Positions 8,947 to 17,818 of a stretch of 64,000 nucleotides of DNA are shown here, in pieces. Under the pieces are notes generated by a model that had not been told where the DNA came from, searched no databases, and saw only the letters and a list, made by a program, of their open reading frames with translations. Numbering within the stretch: the first letter of the stretch is position 1; each line of letters begins with the position of its first letter. Made by a program: the position numbers and the translations under genes. The stretch is from Streptomyces tendae (GTDB lineage Bacteria > Actinomycetota > Actinomycetes > Streptomycetales > Streptomycetaceae), in the NCBI RefSeq assembly GCF_014650435.1, contig NZ_BMUY01000003.1:620001-684000 (forward strand), read 5' to 3'.

Positions 8947-8952
8947 ATCGTA
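8947..8952 (-). promoter_or_regulatory. Probable -10 box of a leaderless promoter for the cys leader peptide
   Basis: TACGAT on the minus strand ends seven bases before the leader ATG, so transcription should begin at or near the A of the start codon. No good -35 match is seen, as is common in Streptomyces. Confidence 0.5.
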
Positions 8953-9019
8953 TCGATTCCCGGCCCGGCTTCCGGAGTGTGATCTCACCTGGCGGACCCT
9001 TTCCGTCCGAGGCGCGAGA

Positions 9020-9442
9020 TCAGTACGCTTCTACGACCTTGACCTCCTCCTCCGTGACCTCGCCCTCCACGATGCGGAACGAGCGGAACTGGAACTCGCC
9101 GGCGCCGTCGGTGTCCGCGGTGGAGACGAGGACGTAGTGGGCCCCGGGCTCGTTGGCGTAGCTGATGTCGGTGCGGGAGGGGTGGGCCTCGGTGGCGGTG
9201 TGGGAGTGGTAGATGACCACCGGCTCCTCGTCCCGGTCGTCCATCTCTCGGTAGAGCTTGAGGAGGTCCTGCGAGTCGAACTCGTAGAAGGTGGGCGAGC
9301 GGGCGGCGTTGAGCATCGGGATGAACCGCTCGGGGCGGCCCTCGCCGACGGGACCGGCCACCACGCCGCACGCCTCGTCGGGGTGGTCCTCGCGCGCGTG
9401 GGCGACGATCTGGTCGTACAGGGCCTGGGTGATGGTCAGCAT
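9020..9442 (-). CDS. mec: JAMM/Mov34 metalloprotease (Mec-type, releases cysteine from CysO)
   Basis: A 140-residue zinc peptidase of the JAB1/MPN+ family. The JAMM motif is complete: Glu23 in DEACGVV, then HSHTATEAHPSRTD (about residues 77-90) giving His-X-His, Ser and Asp. In M. tuberculosis Mec cleaves the cysteine adduct from CysO. The CysO here has two residues after Gly-Gly, so this enzyme may also do the maturation cut, as QbsD does for QbsE in quinolobactin synthesis. The start at 9442 (MLTITQALYDQIV) begins the fold; 45 upstream in-frame residues are Pro/Gly-rich and overlap a terminator, so they are rejected. It lies upstream of the leader peptide on the same strand. Confidence 0.9.
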   Translation of the reverse strand: MLTITQALYDQIVAHAREDHPDEACGVVAGPVGEGRPERFIPMLNAARSPTFYEFDSQDLLKLYREMDDRDEEPVVIYHSHTATEAHPSRTDISYANEPGAHYVLVSTADTDGAGEFQFRSFRIVEGEVTEEEVKVVEAY

Positions 9443-9461
9443 GCGGCCAGGATAAGCAGAC

Positions 9462-9498
9462 GGGCTCCCCCGTACCGGTGGGTGGTACGGGGGAGCCC
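9462..9498. terminator. Terminator between the permease gene and mec
   Basis: A 15-bp perfect stem (9462-9476 with 9484-9498) and a 7-nt loop, between the permease stop and the mec start on the same strand, so mec should have its own promoter downstream of it. Confidence 0.85.
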
Positions 9499-9610
9499 AC
9501 ATGCCGGACATCCCTGAGCGGTGGCCGTAGGGGAAGCCACGAGCGTCCCCGGTGGCCGGACGTCCTGGTGTGCGCACGAAGGCGCTGGTCAGCGGCGTTC
9601 GGCGGGTCTG

Positions 9611-11038
9611 TCAGCCGATCTTCTCGAACTCCGGCTCGCCGGGCCGCTCGGTGACCTGCGGGTTGCGGCTCTTGAGCACCGCCCAGCCGATGCCGAGGGC
9701 GGCGGCCCAGCCGGCCATCACGTACAGGCAGACGCGGGCGTCGGCGTCGTAGGCGATGAGGCAGGTCACGAAGAGGAGGAAGGCGATGGCGATGTAGGAG
9801 CAGACCGAGCCGCCGGGCGCCGGGAAGGAGGAGGCGGGCAGGCGGCCCGCGACGACCTTGCGGCGGTACAGCACGTGGCTGATGAGGATCATCAGCCAGG
9901 TCCAGATGCCGGCGGCGGTGGCGACGGAGGTGACGTAGCCGAAGGCCTTCTCCGGGACCAGGTAGTTCAGGACCACGCCGATGGCCATGAAGACCACCGA
10001 GACGGCGATGCCGATGGCCGGGGTCTTGGTCGACGACAGCTTGTTGAAGACCTTGGGGGCCTCGCCGTTGTCCGCGAGGGTGCGCAGCATGCGCCCCGTG
10101 GAGTACATGCCGGAGTTGCAGGAGGACAGGGCGGCGGTGAGCACCACGAAGTTGACGATGCCCGCGCCGGCCGGGATGCCGATGACCGCGAATGCCTCCA
10201 CGAAGGGGCTGACGCCCTCGGCGAACTCGGTCCACTTGACCACCGCCAGGATGACGGTGAGGGCGCCGACGTAGAAGAGGGCGATGCGCCAGGGCAGGGT
10301 GTTGATCGCCTTGGGGAGGGTCTTCTCCGGGTTCTCGGACTCACCGGCGGTGACGCCGACCAGCTCGACGGCGAGGTAGGCGAACATGACGCCCTGGAGG
10401 GTCATCAGGGACGAGCCGATGCCCTTGGGGAAGAAGCCGTCGAACTCCCACAGGTTGGAGACGGCGGCGGTGTCGCCGGCCTGGCTGAAGCCGAAGGTGA
10501 GCACACCGATGCCGATCACGATCATGCCGATGATGGCGGTGACCTTGACCATCGAGAACCAGAACTCGATCTCGCCGAACAGCTTCACCGAGATCAGGTT
10601 GGCCACGAACAGCAGCACCAGGAAGACCAGGGCCGAGACCCATTGCGGGATGTCCGGGAACCAGTAGTGGATGTAGATGGCGGCGGCGGTGAGTTCCGCC
10701 ATGCCGGTGACCACCCACATCAGCCAGTACGTCCAGCCGGTGAAGTAACCGAAGAAGGGGCCGAGGAACTCGCGCGAGTACTCGGCGAAGGAGCCGGAGA
10801 CGGGTCGGTACAGGAGCAGCTCGCCGAGCGCCCGCATGATGAAGAAGATGATCACGCCCGCGAGGGCGTACATGAGGATGATGCTGGGGCCGGCCTTGGC
10901 GATGTTGGCCCCGGCGCCCAGGAAGAGACCGACGCCGATGGCGCCGCCGATCGCGATCATCTGGACCTGGCGGCTGTTGAGACCGCGCTCGTAGCCCTCT
11001 TCGGGGGCCTTGTCCGTGTCGACCTGCGCAGAGGTCAT
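9611..11038 (-). CDS. Amino acid permease (APC family, CycA/GabP-like)
   Basis: Inner-membrane proton-coupled amino acid importer of 475 residues with about 12 hydrophobic segments. The signature is in the first helix: RGLNSRQVQMIAIGGAIGVG and then LFLGAGANI, typical of the bacterial amino acid transporter branch (CycA, AnsP, GabP). The segment ELVGVTAGESENPEKTLPKA is the well-conserved cytoplasmic loop of that branch. The start MTSAQVDTDKA at 11038 is preferred; a start seven codons upstream is possible. The substrate cannot be read from sequence: D-serine/D-alanine/glycine and asparagine transporters are the closest known relatives in pattern. Confidence 0.88.
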   Translation of the reverse strand: MTSAQVDTDKAPEEGYERGLNSRQVQMIAIGGAIGVGLFLGAGANIAKAGPSIILMYALAGVIIFFIMRALGELLLYRPVSGSFAEYSREFLGPFFGYFTGWTYWLMWVVTGMAELTAAAIYIHYWFPDIPQWVSALVFLVLLFVANLISVKLFGEIEFWFSMVKVTAIIGMIVIGIGVLTFGFSQAGDTAAVSNLWEFDGFFPKGIGSSLMTLQGVMFAYLAVELVGVTAGESENPEKTLPKAINTLPWRIALFYVGALTVILAVVKWTEFAEGVSPFVEAFAVIGIPAGAGIVNFVVLTAALSSCNSGMYSTGRMLRTLADNGEAPKVFNKLSSTKTPAIGIAVSVVFMAIGVVLNYLVPEKAFGYVTSVATAAGIWTWLMILISHVLYRRKVVAGRLPASSFPAPGGSVCSYIAIAFLLFVTCLIAYDADARVCLYVMAGWAAALGIGWAVLKSRNPQVTERPGEPEFEKIG

Positions 11039-11406
11039 GTGTGGTGCGCCTTTCTCCATGCCGATCCGGACCTTCTGTCGGCCTCGGATCGGGTCTCGAT
11101 CCCCCCGGATGATGGAGCTGAGCGGGCCTCACATCCCGCTCGGTGCCTGGCCGGCGGTCTGCCGGCTCGGTGGCGCACCCGGCCGAACATTCGGGTGGTG
11201 TTCGCCGGGCGGTCGTGAAGATTTACCACGGCGGCGGCGCTGATCACAGGGGTCGACTGTGACGTGTCCCACAGGTAGAAGCAGACAAAAGCCGCGCCTG
11301 CGGTGCAAAAGAGGCGCGGCTTTGACGGGATCGTTATCCGGATTTGAGGCTCCGCTGAGCGGACACGGAGCGTGACGGAACCGTCCGGTTCAGGGCATAA
11401 CCCCAC
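11039..11406. other. Intergenic region between DUF2017 and the permease gene
   Basis: 368 bp without a gene. It contains the DUF2017 terminator at 11288-11323 and, nearer the permease, the presumed permease promoter. The open frames here have no ribosome sites and look like chance high-GC frames. Confidence 0.6.
11288..11323. terminator. Terminator after the clpS-DUF2017 pair
   Basis: AAAGCCGCGCCT (11288-11299) pairs fully with AGGCGCGGCTTT (11312-11323). It lies 84 bp beyond the DUF2017 stop on the minus strand and gives a U-containing end in both directions. Confidence 0.85.
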
Positions 11407-12015
11407 TCAGGTCATGAGCGTGGCCACCAGTGACTCCTGGAGTCCGCCGAGCCACAGGTACGCCATCACCATCGGCTTGCGCGGATCCTCGTCCGGCAGC
11501 CGGTAGAGGAGGTCGGTGTCGTCCTCGTCGGCGATCTCGAGCCGGGAGCCGATCGCCAGGCGCAGGTCGTTCAGGGCGCGCAGCCACTGCTGGGACTCCT
11601 GGGGCGACAGCTTCAGCACCGCGCCCTCCTCGCCCGCCGACGCCGAGGAGAGGGCGTCCAGGGTGCGGACCACCGCCAGCGCGTTGTCCCGCTTGCCGGC
11701 CCGAAGGTCGTTCTCCGTGTAGCGGCGGAACTCGGCGGAGTGCGCCCGCTGCTCCTCGGCCTCCTGGGCCTGCGGGGCGCCCTCGGGGTCGCCGTAGGCG
11801 TCCGGGAACAGGCGGCGCAGCACCGGGTCGGAGGGCGGCTCGCTCGGGCCGTCGGCGAACAGCTCGGCGAGCGGGTCGTCGGAGGCGTCCTCGGCGGGCC
11901 CCGGGCCGATCAGCTCCAGGAGCTGCACGGCCAGCGAGCGGATGATGGAGATCTCGACGTCGTCGAGCGCGACGGCCGCGCCGCCGCCGGGGAGCGGTTC
12001 GAATTGTCCGGGCAT
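11407..12015 (-). CDS. DUF2017 domain protein
   Basis: A 202-residue conserved actinobacterial protein starting MPGQFEPLPGGGAAVALDDV. The N-terminal EISIIRSLAVQLLELIGPGP and the C-terminal block ending RKPMVMAYLWLGGLQESLVATLM are the parts typical of the family; the middle is acidic and variable. It follows clpS on the same strand with a gap of about 50 bases. This clpS-DUF2017 pairing recurs in actinobacteria and hints at a link to N-end-rule proteolysis, but no activity is known. Confidence 0.85.
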   Translation of the reverse strand: MPGQFEPLPGGGAAVALDDVEISIIRSLAVQLLELIGPGPAEDASDDPLAELFADGPSEPPSDPVLRRLFPDAYGDPEGAPQAQEAEEQRAHSAEFRRYTENDLRAGKRDNALAVVRTLDALSSASAGEEGAVLKLSPQESQQWLRALNDLRLAIGSRLEIADEDDTDLLYRLPDEDPRKPMVMAYLWLGGLQESLVATLMT

Positions 12016-12068
12016 GAAGGCGATTCAGCTGCTTCCGTCCTGCGGGCGGGCGTGGGTCGTTTCCGGGC

Positions 12069-12386
12069 TCATTTCCGGTCCTGCTGGAGGGTGGCCCACA
12101 GGCCGTAGCCGTGCATGGCCTGTACGTCCCGTTCCATCTCCTCCCGGCTGCCGCTGGAGACGACCGCCCGGCCCTTGTGGTGGACGTCCATCATGAGCTT
12201 GGTGGCCTTGTCCTTGGAGTAGCCGAAGTACGACTGGAAGACGTACGTCACGTAGCTCATGAGGTTGACGGGGTCGTTGTGCACGATCGTCACCCAGGGC
12301 ACGTCGGGCTCGGGTACGGCGAAGACCTCCTCCGCCGACTCGGTCTTCTCGATCTCCATGGGTGCGGCTGCCGTCACACAGCCCAT
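12069..12386 (-). CDS. clpS: ATP-dependent Clp protease adaptor ClpS
   Basis: Adaptor that delivers proteins with destabilising N-terminal residues to the Clp ATPase. The binding-pocket motif is intact: [19 protein letters not shown] (Asn-Asp-Pro and the Met of the hydrophobic pocket), followed by VHHKGRAVV and the C-terminal GYGLWATLQ. With the start at 12386 ([14 protein letters not shown]) the protein has 105 residues and GGTGG lies six bases upstream. The in-frame ATG at 12359 is possible but lacks a ribosome site. It is divergent from pncB, with about 110 bp between the starts. Confidence 0.92.
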   Translation of the reverse strand: MGCVTAAAPMEIEKTESAEEVFAVPEPDVPWVTIVHNDPVNLMSYVTYVFQSYFGYSKDKATKLMMDVHHKGRAVVSSGSREEMERDVQAMHGYGLWATLQQDRK

Positions 12387-12495
12387 GCTGCCACCACAGG
12401 GGGGCACCCGCACAAACGGGCCTGTGGCGGGCGCCACGCGAACCGGGCGGGCCCGGAAATCGTCAGAGTGACGAAATGGGGGTACGATCCGTCCT

Positions 12496-13827
12496 ATGAA
12501 CACAGCGGACCTTGGGCTGCCGGTGGACGTCCCCTCGACGGCGCTCTTCACGGACCAGTACGAGCTGACCATGCTGCGGGCAGCCCTGAAGGCCGGTACG
12601 GCCGGGCGGCGCAGCGTGTTCGAGGTCTTCACCCGGCGGCTGCCGGACGGCCGCCGCTACGGCGTCGTGGCGGGCACCGGGCGGGTGCTGGACGCGGTGG
12701 AGAACTTCCGCTTCGACGCGGGCGTGCTGCGCTTCCTGCGCGAGCACGACATCGTCGACGAGGAGACCCTGGACTGGCTCGCCGAGTACCGGTTCAGCGG
12801 GGACATCTGGGGCTATCCCGAGGGCGAGGTGTACTTCCCGGGCTCGCCGATCATGCGGGTGGAGGGGACCTTCGGCGAGTGCGTGCTGCTGGAGACGGTG
12901 ATCCTGTCCATCCTCAACCACGACTCGGCGATCGCGGCCGCCGCCTCCCGGATGTCGTCCGCCGCCGGGCAGCGCCCGCTGATCGAAATGGGCGCCCGCC
13001 GCACCCACGAGCTGGCCGCCGTGGCCGCCGCCCGCTCGGCCTACGTCGGCGGTTTCGCCACCACCTCCGACCTGGCCGCCGGCTTCCGTTACAACATCCC
13101 CACCGTCGGCACCTCCGCGCACGCCTTCACGCTGCTGCACGACAACGAGCGGGACGCCTTCCGCGCCCAGGTGGACGCCCTGGGCGGGGACACCACGCTC
13201 CTTGTGGACACCTACGACGTCGCCGAGGCGGTCCGTGCGGCCGTGGAGGTGGCCGGGCCCGAGCTGGGCGCGGTGCGCATCGACTCCGGCGACCTGCTGC
13301 TCGTCGCCCACCGGGTGCGCCAGCAGCTCGACGAGCTGGGCGCGACGGACACGAAGATCGTGGTGACCTCGGACCTGGACGAGTACGCCATCGCCTCGCT
13401 GGCGGCGGCGCCCGTGGACGCCTACGGCGTCGGCACCCAGCTGGTCACCGGCTCCGGGCACCCGACGGCCTCGATGGTCTACAAGCTGGTCGCCCGCGCC
13501 GAGTCCGGCGAGGAGGGGGCGCCGCTGGTGCCGGTGGCCAAGAAGTCCAGCGGCGGCAAGACCTCCGTCGGCGGCCGCAAGTGGGCCGCCCGGCGCCTGG
13601 ACGCGGACGGGTACGCCGAGGCCGAGGTGGTCGGCACCGGGCCGGTGCCCGACGCGCTGGCCGACCGGCAGCTCCTGGTCGAGCTGGTCAAGGGCGGCGA
13701 GGTCGTCGCCCGCGAGCCGCTGGACGCCGCCCGGGACCGGCACGCCGCCGCCCGCGCCAACCTCCCGCTGTCCGCCACCCAGCTCTCCCGAGGGGAACCC
13801 GTCATTCCGACGGAGTACGCACAGTGA
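12496..13827 (+). CDS. pncB: Nicotinate phosphoribosyltransferase
   Basis: Joins nicotinate to phosphoribosyl pyrophosphate, giving nicotinate mononucleotide in the Preiss-Handler NAD salvage pathway. It has 443 residues. Near the N-terminus is [12 protein letters not shown], in the centre [20 protein letters not shown] with the catalytic His region, then [21 protein letters not shown] and [10 protein letters not shown] for substrate and phosphate binding. It starts at 12496 with a G-run before it. pncA follows 120 bp later on the same strand, giving a two-step salvage cassette from nicotinamide. Confidence 0.95.
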   Translation: MNTADLGLPVDVPSTALFTDQYELTMLRAALKAGTAGRRSVFEVFTRRLPDGRRYGVVAGTGRVLDAVENFRFDAGVLRFLREHDIVDEETLDWLAEYRFSGDIWGYPEGEVYFPGSPIMRVEGTFGECVLLETVILSILNHDSAIAAAASRMSSAAGQRPLIEMGARRTHELAAVAAARSAYVGGFATTSDLAAGFRYNIPTVGTSAHAFTLLHDNERDAFRAQVDALGGDTTLLVDTYDVAEAVRAAVEVAGPELGAVRIDSGDLLLVAHRVRQQLDELGATDTKIVVTSDLDEYAIASLAAAPVDAYGVGTQLVTGSGHPTASMVYKLVARAESGEEGAPLVPVAKKSSGGKTSVGGRKWAARRLDADGYAEAEVVGTGPVPDALADRQLLVELVKGGEVVAREPLDAARDRHAAARANLPLSATQLSRGEPVIPTEYAQ

Positions 13828-13947
13828 GGCTCGGGTAGCTAAAGCTGGTGCGGCCCCACAAGGGCCGAATCAGCCCCGTCCCTCAGGCCACAGCCGCTCC
13901 CGCCGCCCCTCCCGCCCCACAGCCGACCCAGTCGAAGGACACCGACC

Positions 13948-14535
13948 ATGCGCCGCGCCTTGATCGTCGTAGACGTGCAGAACGACTTCTGCGAGGGAGG
14001 CAGCCTCGCGGTGTCCGGCGGTGCCGACGTGGCCGCCGCCATCACCGAGCTGATCGGGCAGGCGCCCGCCGGCTACCGCCACGTCGTGGCCACCCGGGAC
14101 CACCACGTGGCGCCGGGCGGCCACTTCGCCGACAACCCGGACTACGTCCACTCCTGGCCGGCGCACTGCGTGGCCGGCACCGAGGGGGTCGGCTTCCACC
14201 CGAACTTCGCCCCGGCCGTCGCCTCCGGCGCGATAGACGCCGTCTTCGACAAGGGGGCGTACGCGGCCGCCTACAGCGGCTTCGAGGGCGCCGACGAGAA
14301 CGGCACGGGTCTCGCCGAGTGGCTGCGCTCCCGCGAGATCGACGAGGTCGACGTGGTGGGCATCGCCACCGACCACTGCGTGCGGGCCACCGCCCTGGAC
14401 GCGGCCCGCGAGGGCTTCCGTACGCAGGTGCTGCTCGACCTGACCGCCGGGGTGGCCGTGGAGACCACCGAGCGGGCGCTGGAGGAGCTGCGGGAGGCGG
14501 GCGTGGAGCTGTCCGGGAAGCCGGTCGTGCAGTAG
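13948..14535 (+). CDS. pncA: Nicotinamidase
   Basis: Converts nicotinamide to nicotinate for the upstream phosphoribosyltransferase. A 195-residue isochorismatase-fold hydrolase with all expected sites: catalytic Asp in ALIVVDVQNDFCEGG, the metal-site region ATRDHHVAPGGHF, and the nucleophilic Cys in VGIATDHCVRATALDA. The start at 13948 (MRRALIVVDV) opens the first beta strand. The 120-bp gap after pncB has no strong hairpin, so co-transcription is likely. Confidence 0.95.
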   Translation: MRRALIVVDVQNDFCEGGSLAVSGGADVAAAITELIGQAPAGYRHVVATRDHHVAPGGHFADNPDYVHSWPAHCVAGTEGVGFHPNFAPAVASGAIDAVFDKGAYAAAYSGFEGADENGTGLAEWLRSREIDEVDVVGIATDHCVRATALDAAREGFRTQVLLDLTAGVAVETTERALEELREAGVELSGKPVVQ

Positions 14536-14550
14536 CGCCCCGGCCCCGGC

Positions 14551-14895
14551 CTACGTCTGGGCGGTCGGGCGTCTGAGCAGGGCGCGGATCGGGTGCCACA
14601 GCTCCTGGACCAGGTCCGGGCCGCCCACCGCGCCCGCCACCGGTGCCGTGCGCCATATCAGCCCGTCCGGGTGGTGCAGGACCGCGGTGACCTCGTCCGG
14701 CGTCGGCGGGGCCGCGTTGCCCCGCAGGTAGACGCTGCGCAGCCCCAGGTTGCGCAGCCTGGTCAGGGCGCGCGCCCGGTTCTGGGCGTGGACCAGAAAA
14801 CGCACGCTGCCGGCGCTCGACGCGGCGGGGCTGGGCAGGTTCAGTGCCACCACCACCGTGCCGTTCGGCAGCTTGCAGAAGCCTCCTGCGGCCAT
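14551..14895 (-). CDS. Conserved hypothetical protein
   Basis: A 114-residue soluble protein starting MAAGGFCKLPNGTVVVALNL. It has alternating hydrophobic stretches (VRFLVHAQNRARALTRLRN, then VYLRGNAAPPTPDEV) that suggest a small alpha/beta fold, and a basic C-terminus. No named domain is recognised. It converges on pncA with 15 bp between stops. The codon pattern is normal for the genome, and I believe equivalents occur at this place in other Streptomyces, which supports it being real. Confidence 0.65.
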   Translation of the reverse strand: MAAGGFCKLPNGTVVVALNLPSPAASSAGSVRFLVHAQNRARALTRLRNLGLRSVYLRGNAAPPTPDEVTAVLHHPDGLIWRTAPVAGAVGGPDLVQELWHPIRALLRRPTAQT

Positions 14896-14980
14896 GCGGT
14901 CATACCCCCGAGTCAGCCTGGGTCGGTCCGGGTGCCGGACCCGGTGTCAATAAGAGAACCACAGGACGCACCTAAACACG

Positions 14981-15016
14981 GATCGGCGGCGACCCGCCAG
15001 GGGGTCACCGCCGATC
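14981..15016. terminator. Terminator after the M6 metalloprotease gene
   Basis: GATCGGCGG (14981-14989) pairs with CCGCCGATC (15008-15016) and the stem extends inward with one mismatch to about 15 pairs. It lies 26 bp beyond the minus-strand stop. Confidence 0.75.
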
Positions 15017-15041
15017 ATGCTCTGACCTGGGCAGATGCTAT

Positions 15042-17387
15042 TTACCTGCCCGCGGGGCCAACCTCGAGCTCGATCGTCGAGCCGTTCTTGGCCTCCTTGA
15101 GGATCTTGATCTTCGTGTTGGTGTCAGTGACCTGGACACCGCCGGTCGGGTTCGCCGGGTCGTAGTAGTCGTTCTTGCGGTCGTTGAAGACCGAGACGCC
15201 CTTCGAGCCCGGGACGTACTTCGCGACGTCCGCCTTGTGCAGCGTCATGCCGTCCGTGCGGTAGAGGCTGAACGGCGAGTCGTACGCCTGGAAGCGGTTG
15301 CGCATCAGCGTCCCGTCCTTCCACTTCAGCGCGGTCGGGTGCGAGTCGATCGGCAGGACCAGGCCCTTGCCCGGGTGCTGGCTGGTGTTGTTGTCCGCCT
15401 GGGAGGTGTCCCACTTCCAGATCAACAGGCCGTTCTGGTACGCGTAGTGCTCGACCCAGTTCGGGCGCTCCGAGAAGCCGAAGTTGTACGGGCCGGTCTT
15501 CAGCGTCTTGTCGTACGACACGTACTGCCGGTTCTCGGCGATGTAGTACTGCGCGTACTCCTTGGTGAAGGAGGCGCCCTTGCGGGTGAAGCCGACCGCC
15601 GTCCAGGCGTCGTCCGCGGTCTCCGCGTTGTCCGAGAAGAGCGTCTCGCCGTCGGCCGTCACCGCGATCTCGTCGGCGGTGAAGCCCTTCATGGCCAGGC
15701 CGCCGTCGGTCTGGTAGCGGAAGCGCAGGTCGATCTTCTTGCCGGCGTAGGCGTCCAGCGGGTAGACCAGCTTGCCGTAGGCGTCCACGGTGGCGCTCAG
15801 GGCGGGCTTGTCACTGCCGTCGCGCTGGATCGGCTGCCCGTCGAAGGTGCCGTCGATCGCGGTCCAGTTGGCGCCGCCGTCGGTGGACACCTCGGTGTAG
15901 AGGAAGTCGTAGTCGGCCTCGATGTCGTACCAGCCGTCCAGGGTGAGGGAGGCGGCCGACTTGCCGGTGAGGTCGACGCTGCGGCTCAGGGTGTTCTTGA
16001 GGTCGTTGCCGCTGCCGCTCCACCACTGGGTCTCGCCCTCGGCGGGGGTCACGATCTCGGTGGTGACCTCCTCCTTCGGCAGTTCGACGACCAGGCCCTG
16101 CTTGTGCTTGGTGTTGTACTCGGCCAGGCCCAGCTTGTGCCAGGAGTTGACGCCCGCCTTGGCGGTGTCGTAGTTCAGCCAGCCCAGCTGGAGCTTGTCC
16201 CAGGCGTTCATGTCGCCGGGCAGGTCGCCGATCTCGTTGCGGCCGGTGCCCAGCCACGAGCCGGACGACATCAGCGTCCAGAAGCCGGTGGAGTTGTCAC
16301 CGCCGGCCGTGTCGTAGTGGTCCGGCAGGCCGAGGTCGTGGCCGTACTCGTGCGCGTAGACGCCGAGTCCGCCGTTCTCCGGCTGGATGGTGTAGTCGCC
16401 GACCCAGATGCCGGAGTCGCCGATCTGGGTGCCGCCGAGCTTGTTGTCGGCGGGACCGGTGGCGCCTGCGTCGGTGCCGAAGGCGTACCAGCGGTGGGCC
16501 CAGATGGCGTCCTCGCCCTGCGCGCCGCCGCCCGCGGACTCGTCTTCGCCGGCGTGCACGATCTGGAAGTGGTCGATGTAGCCGTCGGGCTCGTTGAAGT
16601 CGCCGTCGCCGTCGAAGTCGTAGCGGTCCCACTGGTCGTACTGGGTCAGCTGGGACTTGATCTGGGCGTCGGTGCGGCCGGCCGCCTTCTGGTCGGCGAC
16701 CCAGGCGGTGACGCCGTCCTGCACCGCGTACCAGGCGCAGTTGTCGGGGTCGCACTTGTTGGAGCCGTAGCGGGCCTCGTTGTAGGGGACCTTGACCCAG
16801 TCGGAGACCTCGCCGTCGACCGAGTAGCGGCCGGAGGACTGCTTCTCGTAGTAGGTCTTGACCGAGTTGACGCCCTTGCCGGAACCGAAGTACAGGTCCT
16901 GGAAGTGCTCCTGGTCGTAGTCCTCCTGCCAGGCCGTGGAGTTGTCCGTCTTGCGGTTCGGCTTGGCTATCTGGTTGTGCAGCGGACCGGGGGTGCCGCC
17001 GTAGCGGCTGTCGACCTTGTCGCCGAACTCGACCAGGATGGTGAAGATCTTGTCGGTCTTCTCCCGGCCCAGCTCGACGTACTTGGCGTCGCCCTTCTTG
17101 CTCTTCAGCTGGACGACGTTGGAGCCGTCCTTCTTCTTCACCGACGCGTTGCCGGATATGACCTGCTTGAGCGCCTCCTCGCGCTGGGCGGCCTGAGTGT
17201 CGCTCAGGGGGCCCTTGAGGTCGTGGGAGCGCGTGGTCTTGTCCGGGCTGGGGTCGCGGCGGTTCACGGCGTCCGGCCGGGACGGCGAGTCCGCCTGCGC
17301 CACGCCGGCCGCCGAGAGCGTGGCGGTCGCGGCGGCGAGTGCGACGGTGGTCGCCGCCGTTCTGAACGTCCAGGATCTTCTGGTCAC
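15042..17387 (-). CDS. Secreted immune inhibitor A-like metalloprotease (peptidase M6)
   Basis: Extracellular zinc protease of 781 residues. A basic N-terminus and hydrophobic core ending in AGVAQADS form a signal peptide with an Ala-X-Ala cleavage site near residue 30. A charged propeptide follows, with a KKK stretch near residue 75. The catalytic site is VYAHEYGHDLGLPDHYDTAG around residue 347 (HExxH with downstream His). The later half has the beta-sandwich/MAM-like pattern typical of InhA proteins. The GTG start at 17387 has GGGAGGAACT just upstream; 25 further upstream in-frame residues are rejected. Secreted proteases of this kind release amino acids from the dying mycelium during development. 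An inverted repeat at 17469-17492 may control it. Confidence 0.9.
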   Translation of the reverse strand: MTRRSWTFRTAATTVALAAATATLSAAGVAQADSPSRPDAVNRRDPSPDKTTRSHDLKGPLSDTQAAQREEALKQVISGNASVKKKDGSNVVQLKSKKGDAKYVELGREKTDKIFTILVEFGDKVDSRYGGTPGPLHNQIAKPNRKTDNSTAWQEDYDQEHFQDLYFGSGKGVNSVKTYYEKQSSGRYSVDGEVSDWVKVPYNEARYGSNKCDPDNCAWYAVQDGVTAWVADQKAAGRTDAQIKSQLTQYDQWDRYDFDGDGDFNEPDGYIDHFQIVHAGEDESAGGGAQGEDAIWAHRWYAFGTDAGATGPADNKLGGTQIGDSGIWVGDYTIQPENGGLGVYAHEYGHDLGLPDHYDTAGGDNSTGFWTLMSSGSWLGTGRNEIGDLPGDMNAWDKLQLGWLNYDTAKAGVNSWHKLGLAEYNTKHKQGLVVELPKEEVTTEIVTPAEGETQWWSGSGNDLKNTLSRSVDLTGKSAASLTLDGWYDIEADYDFLYTEVSTDGGANWTAIDGTFDGQPIQRDGSDKPALSATVDAYGKLVYPLDAYAGKKIDLRFRYQTDGGLAMKGFTADEIAVTADGETLFSDNAETADDAWTAVGFTRKGASFTKEYAQYYIAENRQYVSYDKTLKTGPYNFGFSERPNWVEHYAYQNGLLIWKWDTSQADNNTSQHPGKGLVLPIDSHPTALKWKDGTLMRNRFQAYDSPFSLYRTDGMTLHKADVAKYVPGSKGVSVFNDRKNDYYDPANPTGGVQVTDTNTKIKILKEAKNGSTIELEVGPAGR

Positions 17388-17818
17388 TTGAGTTCCTCCC
17401 CCGCGTGCACGCGCGCGGATGGGGGACCTAGGACAGTGCATAGTCCGCGCACACGTGATCAACGCGTGTAGTCAAGTGACGACATTTGACTAGAGGTTCG
17501 ACGGAAAAGACAGACCTTGACTTGAGCAGAACAAGTGCACTATGCGGAGCCGTCGTTCGCTTTGCGGACACCGGATCGTGACCTTCGCCGGGTACGACGG
17601 GCACCGGGCGGCCCCGACGGGCGCGCGGGACCGTCCACTTCCCGGACGTCATGAATCCGTGCGCCCCCCGTGCATCGGCCGTGCCGGTTAGGTCGGGCTT
17701 AGTACCGGTTCCACTCGGGCACACAGCGGGTTAGAGTCGCTTGGCGGAACGCCCGGAGACCGGCGGAAAGCCAGGCCGACAACCTGTCTCACCCCCATGA
17801 TTGCCTTCCGAGGACACG
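17388..17818. other. Divergent promoter region, M6 protease / small membrane protein
   Basis: 431 bp without a convincing gene between divergent starts. Apart from the inverted repeat at 17469-17492, the region has comparatively AT-rich patches around 17460-17540 that fit promoters. A 98-codon minus-strand frame (17428-17724) lacks a ribosome site and coding character. Confidence 0.55.
17469..17492. promoter_or_regulatory. Inverted repeat upstream of the M6 protease gene
   Basis: TAGTCAA (17469-17475) and TTGACTA (17486-17492) are perfect complements around a 10-bp spacer, 82-105 bp before the protease start. The spacing suits a dimeric regulator. No known Streptomyces operator is recognised. 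Confidence 0.45.

Noticed and set aside
15237..17471. A 744-codon plus-strand frame opposite the M6 protease
   Set aside because: Val/Leu/Gly/Arg-rich shadow with no recognisable domain; the protease on the other strand has signal peptide and HExxH.
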